A program made the translations under genes and the position numbers. Below, piece after piece: positions 1 through 13,840 of a stretch of 64,000 bases of DNA. The DNA comes from Hetaerina americana (Eukaryota > Arthropoda > Insecta > Odonata > Calopterygidae): the NCBI GenBank assembly GCA_022747635.1, contig JAKTNV010000005.1, positions 82,553,309 to 82,617,308 of the forward strand, given 5' to 3'. Within the stretch, counting starts at the first letter, position 1; each line of letters starts with the position of its first letter. The notes beneath the pieces are model-generated. The model searched no databases. It worked only from the letters and a program-made list of their open reading frames with translations, and was not told the DNA's origin.

Positions 1-1166
1 ATACGAAGCTATAATATGTTTTTGATTTAAATTGTTGTTTCTTTCAGAAGAAATGTAACGTTACTTGTGGCTTTAAAGCTACATCTACTCAAATCCTCCA
101 AAATCTTCCCTAATGGCAGGGAGTGTTATGGCACTACATTTTTATGCACAGGTATTGACTTAATAATGTATAAAAGTTTGCTCGTAAATCAAGTTTGTAA
201 GTCTGCTATATTCACGTGAAAATTAAGTTTCAAACTAAGTCATTGTGCCCCATGAATTTCGCAGCCCATTTGATTCTTATTTATCTTTCATGGCTTTGTA
301 TGTAGTGCCTAGTGTCTTAATGCGTGATTATCCTCCGTTCCATTTCAGTCGACTTGGAAAATTGAAATAGGGTCTTAGCCTACATCTTCACATAAAATCT
401 TAGAGGTACTAATATCTTGCGTACCAATTAGGCTCCATTAGTCAAAACTCAGTGATTGTAAATTAAAAGCGCCCACTAAAGAGAATTGAAAGTTGTCAAT
501 TATGTTTCAAATGATTTTGAAATTCATTTCCTCTATTTTAATAAAGAAATTTTTTGATAGTGAATATTCTGAAAAATTTAACGAAAAATGCTAGTGCAAA
601 GTAGACTAAATATTTTACAGACCAATCGGCAAGACGCACATCACTATGGGTGTGAATAGAGAAACCTATATATTTACGTGCATAAGACTTTCAGTTCAAA
701 CTCCACCGATTTACACCTTTGCAAAATTTTGTCAATAAACTTCAAGCCCAGATGCCAACCTAGATGTACATTTCCATAAAAAAATAAAGCAGTACCGAAT
801 CAGGGTCCTATAAAATAACATGTACACACAAGAGAACGAAGTTTCGCATTGGCTTGGAAAGGTGCCAAACTCTTAAAGTTTTCCCCCAGAGAATAGGGAA
901 AAAAATTTGCACACATTTGGCAAGATCTGCATGAATGATACCTTCACATTGAACGGCCCACAATTCTTTATTTGATAACTGAGTGCATATGCTCCAGGGT
1001 CACATGAAGCACGCAAATGTTTGTTGCCATGTTGATGGTGGTTCGTCGCTCGTGTTGCATCAAATTTACACTATCTTAAAGATCCCGGCCTGGAAAGGAA
1101 TTATCGTGAAACTGTGATGCTTAAAATAATTGTCTGTGTACCGCGTATATGTACTTAAACCGAATG
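1..1166. other. AT-rich DNA, no gene seen
   Basis: No recognisable protein, RNA gene or repeat. Short frames are broken by stops and match no family I know. Confidence 0.6.
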
Positions 1167-1224
1167 TAACTAACTACTAAACTAACTACTAACTACTAAA
1201 CTACTAAATGTAAAAAACTACTAA
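1167..1224. repeat. Degenerate ACTAACT/ACTACTAA minisatellite
   Basis: Units such as ACTAACT and ACTACTAA recur imperfectly over about 58 bp. This is a local tandem repeat with no coding content. Confidence 0.75.
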
Positions 1225-4200
1225 CATTACCACAATAAATTTCTAACTGGGTCATTTTCTGTTTTACCGTCATTCTCCCTTGAGTAATTCACAAGAGTTG
1301 ATCTGTTTGTGTTCTTTGGGTATTTTTCAGGAATAATTAAAGAAGGAAAATGAAATTAGTAGAAACATTGATGCAATAACTACGTTAGACAAATTTTTAT
1401 TTAAAAATAGAAAAGAATTGATGGCAGAAACCTTGCATAAAGATGTACATGGAAAGAAAATATGAGTAACTAAGTTCTAGCTTAAGACTGTGTGGATGAT
1501 GACTAAACTATGGACTAAATGATATCACAATGTATTTTTAAGACATAGAGAAGATATAATCTCAAAGCTTGGGCTATATTTGTACCAGGCACTACGCTCG
1601 TATTCAAAAAATAACTTCACTAAGCATCTATAAAACCTAAATATCAAAAGTAAAGTGACTGGAAACATTTGAAAATACTTAGAAGTATATACATTTCCAA
1701 AATTACACACAATATGGAATAAGCTCTATAATTTAAAAAGCTTTTAGAAGGCATACTCTCTTTCAGTTATCATGTCAAACGCATTCTAATACTACTAGAA
1801 CGCTCTCGTCACATGTTACAGGTGTTCAGACGATAATACTCTGAAATCCAAATTGCTAAAGTTTTAATCTTTTTTTACGACTCTTTAAAAAGTTTTAGAA
1901 AACTCCTAAAATCTCTTCGAAAGCTACGATGAAGCAAGAGAATTTTAAAGACGATGTAATTTTTCCATCATTGTTAAGAACGTTACGGAATACGGAAGAC
2001 GGAAACGGCAGGTGGTTAGGGGGTGATTCGCTTCAAAATGTTCAAATAGGAACTCCTTTTTTTCAACCAAAAAATAGCCTTTTAATCAGACTGTCATCTT
2101 TAGAGAGGCTAAATGCACTTCGCAAAAGGTGCTTTGTAGAAGGCTGGACACTTTTTCCGATGCCATTCACTTCATTGTGATATATTTAACAAATTTTCCT
2201 GGCACTGTCACATTTCTTCCCAGGGTTCTTTGCGTCGAAAGCCCTTCGTGCAGAGTGTAGGGGAAGACGTCCACGTCAGCTGCTAAGAGCCACCACCTCT
2301 TATAATAATCTTCACATGAGTGAAAGAACGTGTAGTCACGTCGGCGAAGGAATTAGTCGCACCGCTCGTGCAATTTAATTTTTTTTCATTCTGACTTAAA
2401 ACCCTTCCTCACGCCGTCATCTCGTAAAACAAATCCTCCCAACCCTTTCCCCAATAATCCGCTCGCTTCCCAGTTTCCCTTCATCGTCCGGTCCCGGTCC
2501 CTCCATCCCCATCCCTCCACATCGTTCTCCGCCTTCATCCCTTAAAAGCAGTGCATTGTTCTCTTGATCCAGAGGGGTCGGGAAAGGGTGGGTCTTTCGT
2601 TACCCCTAGCGTCCGTCCGCCCTAGTCGTGGGGGAGATGGGAGGAGGAAACGGGAGGGAAAAAAGAGGTTTGGGACATCACGGTGGAGCAGAGAACCACG
2701 ACTCGCCCCGATGACCCGTGAGGGATTGTTTTTTCTTTTGCCCGGGGCGTGCGAAGAAAGGATTTAGATGGAAGAATCAGGGCGGTGGGGAGAGGAAGAG
2801 ATGGTGTGAAGGGAAATCGCGATCACTCCTTGGTCGGACGGTTCGTTCCTCCACGTTTGTTTGTTTCCTCTGTCTTCTGCCGTCGACTCAGTTCATCAAG
2901 GTTTCTAAGCGTGACTGTTTTAAAGGTATTTCCTTTCAGTGGGTAGATAGTCTGCCAGAAAATTATAGTCAATTAAAGTGGGACCGAAAATACGTAAGCT
3001 ATAATTATACGGTATTCCGCCGCAAAAGTTAGTTTTATGGATAGAGCTAGACTGTTGTTTCTTAGCTTCGCGCGACAAGACAAAATCTGATGCCCAATGC
3101 TACAAAATGTGTTTAAATCCACATCCAATCTACTCCACTTTATTCCATTCAAAATTCCTAATATTTTTATATTAATGCGTATTTCTCCACCACTCGATCA
3201 GAGTATTCAGCTTTCCGTCAATAATCAATTTTTTTTGCATCCACCATTCCTAAATCCTTAGTAGTATTTCTTCCAATAATCCCTCCTCTATCGTCCTTTC
3301 CCATGTCAAGTATTTCGTTCGTTTTCCTATTTGCCTATTTTAAATTTACTCTTCATCACACCCTCCTCTCAGATGTCAATGAATTAAAATTTGGTCGTTA
3401 AAAATAACTTGAAAAATTAAGGAAAGTTTCAGGTTACCATGAGCTAGACTTTTTTTAGGATATTGTGCTTGCATTGCAGTTGCCCAATAGAAAATTTGTA
3501 TCAAGGGAATCCGAGGAAGTTCAGAACTGATACGTGAAATATTATTTTCTTAAATATGTTACGATAAGAAAATTTTGAGGTATTCCTTTAAAACTTGTGG
3601 TAGTAAAGTCCGATCACGTCCAGAGTAATGCAGGCGTTAGAAAAATACTGGCGCTCGAATCAAATTAAGTGAGGGAGTTTTAGTAGCATGCACGCCTAAA
3701 TTATTTGTTGAATTCGGGTATGCCGTGGTAAACAGGATTATTCTATGCTCACATATTGAAATCTTTTCCCCTCTCTAAATAACAAAACCAGTCAACTATT
3801 TGGGTATAAAGTGTTTAAAGTATCTTGTTCCTTTTCGTTTCCTTCGCAACCTTCTCCATATTTCTATCATCCACAGTTTGAAAAGACTGTCATTTTTTTG
3901 TACTGCCACGGGCAGAAAGGCAGAACATTGCTGAAAAGTGTGTGATATCGGTAGAGGGAGAAAAAAAGCTCTTTTATTTTAAGTCAGATTATCTAAATTA
4001 TTATTTCAATGAGAAAATTATATTATGACGAAGATAAACCAGGTACAGTAATTAATGAGTCAAGATGGGCAATATTTAGATCCCAATTAACTGTGCATTT
4101 AATCGTAGAATAAATAGTGGTATTAATAATTACGGCGTGTAAAAAATAAATTTCCTTAAATACAACTTACCGAGATGACGGTTTAAGACTGGTTTTTACT

Positions 4201-7200
4201 GTTTTATGCCAAAGATGTAATGTGTAAAATTAACACTTGTTTAAAACTAAGTTTTCCGCTAATATGTTTATAGGTGTATTACACCACCATGCACATCTTT
4301 TCAGAGATTTTAAGTGAATATTCTTTTCCCTTTCCCTCACCCCATATATTCACTTCCTCTTCCTGGTCCTGAACCCTACACACCTGGTGCTTGTATCCCC
4401 TGCCATGCTCCTTTTTGCTGGATCTCGGAATATTTGTGTAGATGATGACGTTTTTAATACCTGGCGCAATTTATTTATTTTTTTTGTACACGCAATTAGA
4501 AAAGCTACCAACTTAATATTACGTTACTTAAGTTTAATATTGGTAAAACTATTTCTTATATATGTCCTAGAAATGAATAGAATTTCATTTATGCTAGAAT
4601 ATCATCTAATTTTCGAATTCCAAAATTGATGAATCTGCTTAAGACGTGAGCGAGAATTGCACATTCGGCCATCGATGTCACCCGCTCTAGGATAGGGCAT
4701 AGATGGAGGATACGAAAGTGAATGAGCAATGCTTCCATGAGTCCTTAATTCACCGAGGTGTTACTTTATTGTCCTTATAGTCGTTACCTATTTCCCGCCG
4801 TTGCCCTAACTCCCCCATGTCCCTCTGCCCTGAGGTGATTTGAAGGCCAATGCACGGAACTCAGCCGACCCTTTTGTTCTTCGGACAGTTTTTATAAATG
4901 CCGCACTCACTTCACAGTGGAGAAAAGTTGGCCGGAGTGGGTGGGTCGAACACCTCCTCAAATTATTCCCTTGGGTCTTGGCGGTAATTAATGGCGTTAG
5001 CGTCCATTCTCGGCTGCCTTTCTCGGCGAGGGTTTTTGGGGCCCCGTGTCAACTAAGCGGGCGCGGTGACTTCGTTGACCCAGTTCCCCTCCGTCGTCGC
5101 TTCGTTCACCCTGGGAAGGTGCACTCAGTCGCCGCCGCTGCGACGGGGCTTCGAGGCTGCCCGGGGCAAATTGTCGAGTGGCAAGGGGAGATTGACCGAA
5201 GGCCGACTTTGGGGGAAGCGGAGAGCGATGTTTTTGAAATGGGAGTGAGTCCTCGTAGAGTATTTTTTTTTATTTTCGAGTAGTTGCAGTGGATGGAGCC
5301 GTGAGGACGTGAGGCTTCTCCGCTCCTAACTCCTCCTTGGAGGAAAATAACTTCGTTTCAAGAATTTCATTTGCATCTACATGATACCCTTCAAGCCTTA
5401 AGCTTACGGGGTAGGGAGTGGTTACTCGTCGAGAATGCAACATGTAAATGAAGTGTTGCTTAAATATTAGCAACCAATATATATTTCAAATAATTCAGTT
5501 AATGGAAATATGTTTTTTTTACATAAACCCTACTACAGTAAACGTATTCCAGTGTAAAATACTTCTCTAGGCATATAAGGCCAGCTGGTATCAACAAAAA
5601 AGAACAATGAAATGAAGATTAGAGGAAATAATGGTAACTATCTAGTCTAAGTACTTCTACAGTTGTTTTATTATCCGATATAGTCTGCTGTCTAAGTATA
5701 ACTTATTCGTTGTTGCTATCTTAAGATGATAAAACGTGATGTTGATAGCAGGGTAAATTATGTGTTTTGTCGATACTGGATACTGATTTAATGTTTAACT
5801 GATTGTACTCTACAAAGTTTCTTTTCGCTATTTTCGAGACACTTGGATTTTCGGCCCCGTGAATTTTACTCTTCATTCATTTCATTTTTCTTAATGTTTG
5901 TGTTGGAATGGAGTCGCTTGTAAACGCCTTCAAATGTAGCTGCCATTTCTAATATTGAGTATTTATCATCAAATTAAGAAAGGATTAGCATTAAATAAAA
6001 AATAAATAAAGAATTAGTAAATTATCTTGGTCATTAGGCTGGAAAAAATGTGAGGGTATGGAAACAGAAATAATTCTTCTCCTTCAAATATTCCGTCTTC
6101 GGCTATTCGCAAATGTGAGATGTCAAAATAAAACGGATGATAAAGGTAGGATTAGCAAATTGCAATAAATAGCATTCATGCAAGGGCAAAGTCAGCAATG
6201 ATGCGGAACGTTCTCTCCTACCATTACCTCTCAAGAAGTTGATATTGGAGATGGCTTTAAAGATTTTATTTTAGATTTTCCTCTGTGTAAAAGGTTTTAA
6301 GAGCTTACTAGAGACCAGATGAGCCTTTCAACCACCGGGTGGCGGTCCTCTGGACTGTGATTCAGCCTGAGCAAGCGGAGAATTCCAGTCCTACTAGCAG
6401 TTTGTTGGACACGATATTTTATCGAATCCCCGATAAAATACTGTGAATCTAGAGCAATACGTTACACGGTCATTCAAAGCTAAAGTGGTATGTGGTATGC
6501 CGGAAATTGAGAAATTTTCATGGGCCAGCGATAAAAATTGCCACAGAGCTTTACCTTCAAGAGCGTAATGACAAAATGTCAGTTATCTTACAGTATCCAT
6601 CTACAGCCACTGATGTTGTTACACAGAGTAAATCTTATTCTCTTTGTGAGTTTGATTCCATAATTATTTTTCATGTCGCATATTTATAATAAACATAGTC
6701 GTTCTACTTTGAAATCATTTTGATCTTACTTTGATGACACTTTTTCTGAGGAATCTCAAATTCTGAATGTGTTTTTGTTAGTTTGGTGTTAACTCATATG
6801 AAATTTCGACATTTATATAAACTTTCTTAAGAGTCCCTCTCAATCGGTAAATGAAACCAAGCTTTTCTTTATCGCATTTGTTTAATCATTTCATTACATT
6901 TTTTTAGCATACCTTAATTAATGCATACCATGCAATTAATAAATATTATAACTTATTTATTCCACGGTGGTTGAGTTTTTCCGCATATTGAATTGGCTCT
7001 TCTCTGTTTTCAAAGTAAAAAAGAGTTCCTGATGTAGGCACGTTGGAATCGCCAAAATGTTTAGTGCCATTGGACTTGATGGTCGTAACCTTTGTCTAGA
7101 TCCGTGTACAAGAGTGAGGACGAATAACATTACTCACGGTGTGTGGAGTACATCCCAGAGAATAGGCGGGGAGGCGATAAGGAGAGGAGACATGGGATAT

Positions 7201-8877
7201 GGGCGGAGGAGAAACGCTGAGGGCAGAGGGGACCGTGGGGTGCGGGGCAGAGTTCTTGAGGGTGAGTGGGTGTCAGTGGGCGTGGTAGGTGAGGCGATGC
7301 GTGAAAGAGTTTTTTTTCTTAGAGAGGGTGGGCTCGTGGCAAAAGAGAAGAAGTTTCCCCGGAAAGATGGGTAAGAACAGTGGTTTCCCAAAACTTTTTT
7401 TTTTCTCTCTCGCGGTAGGGAGCCATTAAGTTGCAAACTTTTTTTTCCTTACCCCGCGGAACTGGGAACGAGTTAAGCGATTAAAGCCACCTTACAAGGG
7501 AAGGCTTTGAGGCCTCGGGCGTCGACTTTGACTATGACCCCTAGTGAGCTGTGGAAGAACGAAATCGGGGCGATAAGTTGAGCGCCGATTTTTCCTTCCG
7601 GTTCTCCTGTCTCGAGTAGCTTTTTCGTCGTATATAATCGCATTACTGACTTAACGACCTAGACTCTGCCAATTCTCTTGGTTACCGATCATTGTACTCC
7701 TTAAATGTGGCAAAGAACAAAATGGAAACCACATCTTAGAATGGTCGTCGACTTCGAAGGCAAGGAAACTTCAATTTTTTTATGGTACATTTCCAAATTT
7801 GTTTTCCTCTTTGTCTCTCGCTGGAGTATTATTCTCAAGATTTGTTTCAATAATTTTGATCGAATATTTGCCTGTAGTGTTTACTCACCGCCTTATTTGC
7901 AAACACAAATTTTAGAGTTATGATAGTAAACAAATTGGATATTTAAAATAATTTTACTTCAAATACCCTTTTTTATACTAGGAATATATTAGTATTTTAT
8001 CATATAAGGTTTTGGTTTCGTATTATCTCAGAGAATTTTTGATATTTCATTCATTTCCACTTCGTCATAATCGTGAAAAAGTCGTAATCATTTCTGTACT
8101 GATCTTTGAAGTAAATGTGTGACACGTGCGAGATAAACGAATGATCCGAATCAGCATCGGTGATCAGAAATTCTCAAATCTCACCGTTTCTCTCATATTT
8201 GAACAAATCGCTATGGCGTAAATTTTTTTTACATTCCCGATGGATAAATGTTCTGCCGACAGGTATATTTTTGGAAAATCTACGGAAAGAGAATTGGATT
8301 TGTCATAGGATTATTAACACAAAAGTTTTCATTTGAACACATTTGCAGTTTTTTTTAATTCTACTTCATGGGATAAAGAATTTCATTGCATCCAAACTCC
8401 AACGTGATAAGAAGCAACCAAGTAGGCAAAACGGATAAATCAGCGCGGAATTATATATACAAAGAAAATTCACTGGAATTTTTAAAATGGATCAAAGCAC
8501 AGTGGAGAAATTTTTATGAAGTCGTCAGAAAAGAAACAGAATGTCGAGCAAAAAGGAAAAAGATTGTGTTTATAGCTTCATTTAACTTTCAAACCAAAAC
8601 ATTAAGCAAATACTAATTGAGGATAAACTTAAATCATTTTTGTTTTGCTTTAGGAAAGTAAATGCCGGGGAAGCACAAACCTTTACATCCTTTTAAAGGC
8701 AAAGTATGGAATCATTATTACTAAAGCTTAAATGAGACAATTATCTCAAACATTTTCTTTCTGAATCTCTTCACCAAAAATAAAGGGGCACACAATGAAG
8801 CCTTCCAGAAACAAGGAGAGCTCATTAGTAGCATATTATTGTCCCAGAAGAGGAAAGGGATACAGCTCCGACATATA
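1225..8877. other. Unassigned DNA with GC-rich patches
   Basis: Mostly AT-rich DNA with no recognised gene. Three GC-rich patches stand out: about 2.45-2.9 kb, 4.8-5.26 kb and 7.06-7.64 kb; the last is strongly purine-rich on the + strand. They contain frames of up to 147 residues (the longest at 4840-5283), but these are low-complexity, overlap on both strands and show no domain. A 10-bp inverted repeat (TATTTTATCG / CGATAAAATA) lies at 6415-6440. From about 8640 to 8876 the sequence may be the upstream part of the LINE seen at 10.2 kb, but I could not confirm this. Confidence 0.5.
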
Positions 8878-10163
8878 CGAGGTGTGTTCAAGAAGTAAGG
8901 TGATTTTTTAAATTTCGTGGGCAGCATATATTCGATTTTTTTGTTTGATTTTATTGATAAATATGTGCCAAACTTTTGTTAACAATTTCACCAATATAGC
9001 ATATTTAGTTTATTATTGACAGATGCCAGAGTTAGCAGTTTTTTGGTGTGCTCGGCGTTTATCTGCCTTAAAAAATTGGATTAAAGCATTTGAATCAAAT
9101 TTTGTCTAAAAAATGGAATTAAGTGCTCCAAAACACTTAAAATGTTGGCAGTGGCATACAGTCAGTCTACTTTGATTTAAAAAAAATGCTTATAAAAGCT
9201 CTTCCAAGATGGCCGAGAAGATGCCAATGACGAACCTCACTCCGGACGCCTCAGTACGTCAGTAACAGATGAAAACGTTGAAGCAGTGGAGAAAATTGTT
9301 TTGAAAAATCCTCGAATCACTATTAGAGAAGTTGCTGAGGATGTTGGCATGTCGGTTGGCTCGTGCAATGCAATGTTTTGGACGTTTTTGGCATAAGACG
9401 TGTGTCAGCGAAGTTCGTTCCGAAACTGCTTAATTTTGACCAGAAGAACCGTCGCATGAGCATCGCTCAGAACCTGTTGAATCAGGTCAATGATGATCCT
9501 AATTTGCTCAAAGGGTGATTACTGGTGACGAATCATGGGCATATACCTGCAGTAGTGACGTCGAAACCAAAGCCTAATCGTCCCAATGGAAGAACCCAGA
9601 AGAACCAAGACCGAAAAAAACACGCCAAGTTCGATCAAACATCAAGGTTTTGCTCACTGTTTTCTTTGATTACCGTGGCGTAGTGCATCAGGATCGCTCG
9701 GTCAATAAGAGGTATTAACCTGAAGTAATACGCCATTTGCGAAAAGCAATAAAAAAAACGTCCGGAATTGTGGAAAAACAATTCATGGCTTTTACACCAA
9801 GATAATACACCTCCTCACTCATCGTTGCTTTTGAGAGATTGTTTGGCAAAAAACAACACCACAATCATGCTTCAGCCACCATATTCGCCGGATTTGCACA
9901 CTGCGAATTTTTCCTGTTCCCAAAACTGAAGAGACGGGGCGAAGATTTACAGCGATTGAGGAGACAGAGACTGCATCGCTGGAAGAGCTCGAGGCTATAC
10001 CGAAAAGTGCTTATCAGAATTGCTTCGAGGATTGGAAAAAGCGTTGGCAATAGTGTCTTATATATTGGGGGTATTACTTTGAAGGGGACAACTTGAATAT
10101 TGAAGAATAAATAAATATTTTTTCATAAAAATAAAAAGTCACCTTACTTTTGAACGCATCTCG
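8878..10163 (+). mobile_element. Decayed mariner-family transposon (copy A)
   Basis: A complete but dead mariner of 1286 bp, the usual full length for the family. The ends are near-matching terminal inverted repeats: CGAGGTGTGTTCAAGAAGTA on the left, and on the right a sequence whose reverse complement starts CGAGATGCGTTCAAAAGTAA. Both ends are flanked by TA (8876-8877 and 10164-10165), the target duplication expected of Tc1/mariner elements. The interior is a damaged transposase. A LINE reverse transcriptase fragment begins within 40 bp of the right end, so the element may have landed in an older LINE. Confidence 0.92.
9085..10110 (+). pseudogene. Mariner transposase pseudogene (copy A)
   Basis: DDE/D cut-and-paste transposase remnant, read only by changing frame several times. 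Recognisable pieces in order: an N-terminal helix-turn-helix region (KNGIKCSKTLKMLAVAYSQS, then FQDGRED), a second DNA-binding part (NPRITIREVAEDVGMSVGSC), the linker motif KFVPKLLNFDQKNRR, the first catalytic Asp in VITGDESW (codon 9537-9539), and the second in a damaged HQDN-like motif (codon 9801-9803). The third acidic position, 34 residues further on, is Asn (AAT, 9906-9908). Internal stops, several frameshifts and this substitution mean no active enzyme. It ends at TAA 10108-10110 after GDNLNIEE. The family is certain; I do not assign the subfamily. Confidence 0.88.
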
Positions 10164-10189
10164 TAGAAAAAAACACAAAGCCCCAGTTC

Positions 10190-10420
10190 CGGGAAAAAAT
10201 ACCCGCTAGCGTACTAAAGGCACTTGCTGAACCAATGGTGCCCTACTTGCAAACAATATTTCAAAAGTCGTTAAAAGAAGATTCAGAACTTAGGGAATAA
10301 AGGCTAGCTTACATAACCCACCCCTACAAAGGTGGTGATAGAAAGGAAATCAATAAATATAGACCGATGTCTTTAGCATTGCTATCCCACAAAGCCTTAG
10401 GATATGTCATTTTTAGCAAT
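10190..10420 (+). pseudogene. Non-LTR retrotransposon RT fragment
   Basis: Part of a LINE reverse transcriptase. Reading from about 10198 gives IPASVLKALAEPMVPYLQ, then IFQKSL, one in-frame stop, and YKGGDRKEINKYRPMSLALL. The spacing is that of the early RT blocks of Jockey/CR1/I-type LINEs, where a conserved KKGDR...NYRPISL motif precedes the catalytic palm. Only this N-terminal RT part is visible; the YxDD motif, endonuclease domain and 3' end are absent or unrecognisable. Mariner copy A ends 27 bp upstream. The stop and the missing domains show it is dead. Confidence 0.75.
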
Positions 10421-13252
10421 ACGATGATATTTTTCGGCTGCAGGAATATACGCTGCCGTAACCATCGCGTGTCTAAGAGAAAGATATCATTCGGAACACA
10501 ATTGGACTCTCTTTTCAATATATATCCTGAAATCTATGTAAAAATTTGAAGAAACCCTCCGTAAAGGTCTCTCAATAAACCTTGACACAGACATTAGGAA
10601 ATTATGGTATTGATGAGAAGGTGGTCGGATGAATCAGGGACAGAGGGAAAACAGATGGTGTACGTGAACAGGTTGAGTTCATTAGCGGCAGATGTAGTTT
10701 CAAGTGCACCACATTGTAGAGTCCATATTATTCTGTATAAGCCTATTATAACAAGCAAACTTCCCATGCTAACATTTAAATTTGTCACCTGCACGCAACT
10801 CAGTGATTTACGGAGAAATAAGGACACGTATATGAATGGACGTATATTTTAATGCGTGCATGAACTAGTATTTGTGCTCGTATGGTTTGTGTCCTTGAAC
10901 TCCTTACGGCGTGTGGCGGTCTTTTGTGGATGTAACTGTTCATCCGTTGTGTTTTCAGATATTTCACAACTGTTTGAGTGATTGCGATCCGTCGATATTG
11001 AGTATTTTTTCTTGTTTACTCTCATATGCAAAGTTAATGGCTTCCTTTGATCACCCACTCATGCAATTTCTTACCCTCTTCCAATTCAGAAAATCCGGGG
11101 CGGCTACTTCAAATGTACTAATTAAAGTTATTAAGTAAAGAGTACACAATTGTCAAATTACAATATCCTAAGATTTGACGTTACACATTTTATTTTGGGA
11201 TTCAGTTGGCATTTGTTGTTCCAGTGTTTGGCGCAATGAATGAGTATTTTTTTGCCTTAATTTGTTTGGTTATTATTCACTATGCTCTATTTTTATCTTC
11301 TATTGCTTCTGCTCTTCATTCACGTTTCCTGCGGACTTTTGGAGCGTATGGGTACCTTACAACTCTTAGGTAGACATTTTGCAGCATTTTTTGGGGATTC
11401 AGCATTAAGTGCTAGACGTGTCATAATTTCTGGGAATCCATTCGTTTAGTAGCAATAATAAATTCGTATTAATTTTGTACGGAAATAGATTTGATTTAAT
11501 CGGTCGAATGTACCCCTGTCATTCATAAGTACGTGTGATTTTATCGTGAATGTGTCTTCATCAAAACCGATGAGAAATCCTCCCTCACTCGTTTCAATTT
11601 CACCTCGAGCCCGTTAAATTTACTACACCTTTCTCACCTCCGCAATTTCATAATAACAGTCATCGATTGGTCCCTTTCTCATATCAATAAAAAGGTAACT
11701 GCGCGACATACTGCGGTGACTAAAACTCATCCGTGCGAGTCCGAACTCTATTAAATTAACAACGATCGTTTTCCCTTGTTAAAGTGTGAGATTTAAGAAT
11801 TAAACTCTACGGGAATCTCAAGTGGAGGGAAAGTAGAATAATGTTAAGTCAGAATGCCGATAATCAGAATTCTCCATCAATCACAGCCTTCATTACACCA
11901 CATCGTTGTGCCTCCTTCGTTGCCTCTTCCTATTTTCTTCCACATTTCCCATCTTTCCCACAGCTCTTTTCCGCATTTCAGTGTTGTCTTCCTCTCTGTT
12001 CGACTTATTTCTTAAGTTCCGCCACGCAAATATTTCAAATTCAACCCGGAGAAACGGCAATATCATATTGTTTCTATTGAAGATTTTTCGTTAATATATT
12101 TCCGATTAATTTTTTAAACAAAGCTGCTACAGGTAACCGCGAACTTTATATCCTTTGGGACGTCAACTTTTCGAGATATTACCCAGATGAAACTTTGGCG
12201 ATTTTTAAGCATTATTTTCGTGACTCGGTGGTCATTTTCATCGGTGTCCATGCATTTTTGATATATTATGCCTTGCCGCTAATTTCTCATCCCGCAAGTG
12301 TTCTATTCTTCCGATAGTAACTTTTGATAGTTTCATTTGGCGACAACTTTCAGACATCACTTTCTCCCTGACTACGGTAGCTAACAACTCACCCTAGGTA
12401 TGCCTTAAACAGATATTTGGATTGACGACACATGTGCAAGGTTTTTTTCTCGATTTAATTCACAAAAACACGCGAATTATATTACAACCATTATGACAAT
12501 AAAAGTTCGGGTTGGGTTATTTTCAGATGCCAACGTTATTTTAAACAAACTTAATTAACCTTTTTGCGAGTGTTCCGCACATAGGAATCATCCTCGTTAG
12601 GCTTTGACCCCGGAATAAACTGACTCTTCCCTGAGTAGTACGATGGGCAAAGGAATTAACCGCGTAACGGGTGCGTTTGATTGCTGGTATGTGACATAGA
12701 AGAGAGATTGTAAACTCACTGATAGTAGCTCTTCTGGAGCTAATTACGGAAAAGACTCTGGATGGTAGACACGAAAAGTGTTACCATAGATATACTTGAC
12801 GCTTTTAGGCTTCACTTTGTGCAATTGTGTGATGCCCATATGAAAGGAGATCGTGATTTTACAGACTATGTCTCCATAGATGTTTATGTATCATTTTTGT
12901 CGACAAAATAGTTTTTGTCAACGCAAGAGTGAACAAATTCATGAAAAAAGATGTAATTGTAATTGAGCTATCCGTCGTTATCGTAAAACTGTTTATACAA
13001 GCGAGTTAAATCCAAAGATGTACCCCTCGGCATGCCCAAAGGTATCTAAAAACAATAATATTTCCTCGAGGCTTCCTATGCACCCTTTTTTTCACTAAAA
13101 TTTTCTGCCAGTACTGTTCAAATCAACTTGCAGATTTTTTATTATTAAATTATTGCTCTCGGCCAGCAGAATACGGTTATGAGATAGAATATGTTTTACT
13201 TAATAGAGTGGCGTTGCGATTTTACCGTTCGTAATTCATTCGTGAATGAATA
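10421..13252. other. Unassigned intergenic-type DNA
   Basis: No gene recognised. Short frames on both strands at 10.6-11.1 kb may hold more LINE debris, but I find no convincing motif. The rest is AT-rich. Confidence 0.45.
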
Positions 13253-13840
13253 ATGGTCCGATTCGTCTGTCTTCCTTCTGCCGTATATTTGGAAAACATC
13301 GTGTGCTTGCGTGAGTGGTTGATTGTAAAGGATATGATTTGTTTTGCCGCTGGGGTAAAATATCAGCCAGGATGTGTACCGTCTGAGCCAAACTGTGATG
13401 TAAGTGAATGGCTAACGATCGGAGTCCCGGATCGAAAACGCGTCAAGCATCCTTTCCGGTAACAACCTCTCCATGCCTATCACAACTCAAAATCGCTCAA
13501 ACGATCTCTTTTATGAGGCTTCGAGCGCAGCGGTGGAGTGGGTCGAATGGCACTCACAACTCAAGTGGGGTATCCCTTCTCTCTCCGGGCCAGTAGCACG
13601 CTGCGTCGGCCGGTCGACATGGTTTGTTCCCGGCTGGCTCTCGAGAGCGCGTCAGCGGATCGGGGTGATCGACACCGCGAAATAGCCACGGATCAATTTG
13701 GGGTTAAATTTCGCTTCTCGAAAGCTTCCGCCTCGGCCCCTTTTGCCTTGAAATCACGGTTGACCACGCCAGGGTTTTGTCAAAATACCAAAAATATTAT
13801 GGATATCCTACGACCGTTACAAAATAATATTAAATGATTT
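13253..13840. other. GC-rich patch with overlapping unknown frames
   Basis: A locally GC- and CpG-rich stretch, strongest at 13.4-13.75 kb, with several overlapping + strand frames of 60-100 residues. No domain, signal peptide or repeat is recognisable, and the frames compete with one another, so I do not call a gene. It could be regulatory DNA or a decayed repeat. Confidence 0.4.

Noticed and set aside
4840..5283. 147-codon frame in a GC-rich patch
   Set aside because: No domain, low-complexity composition and an overlapping frame; chance opening in GC-rich DNA is more likely.
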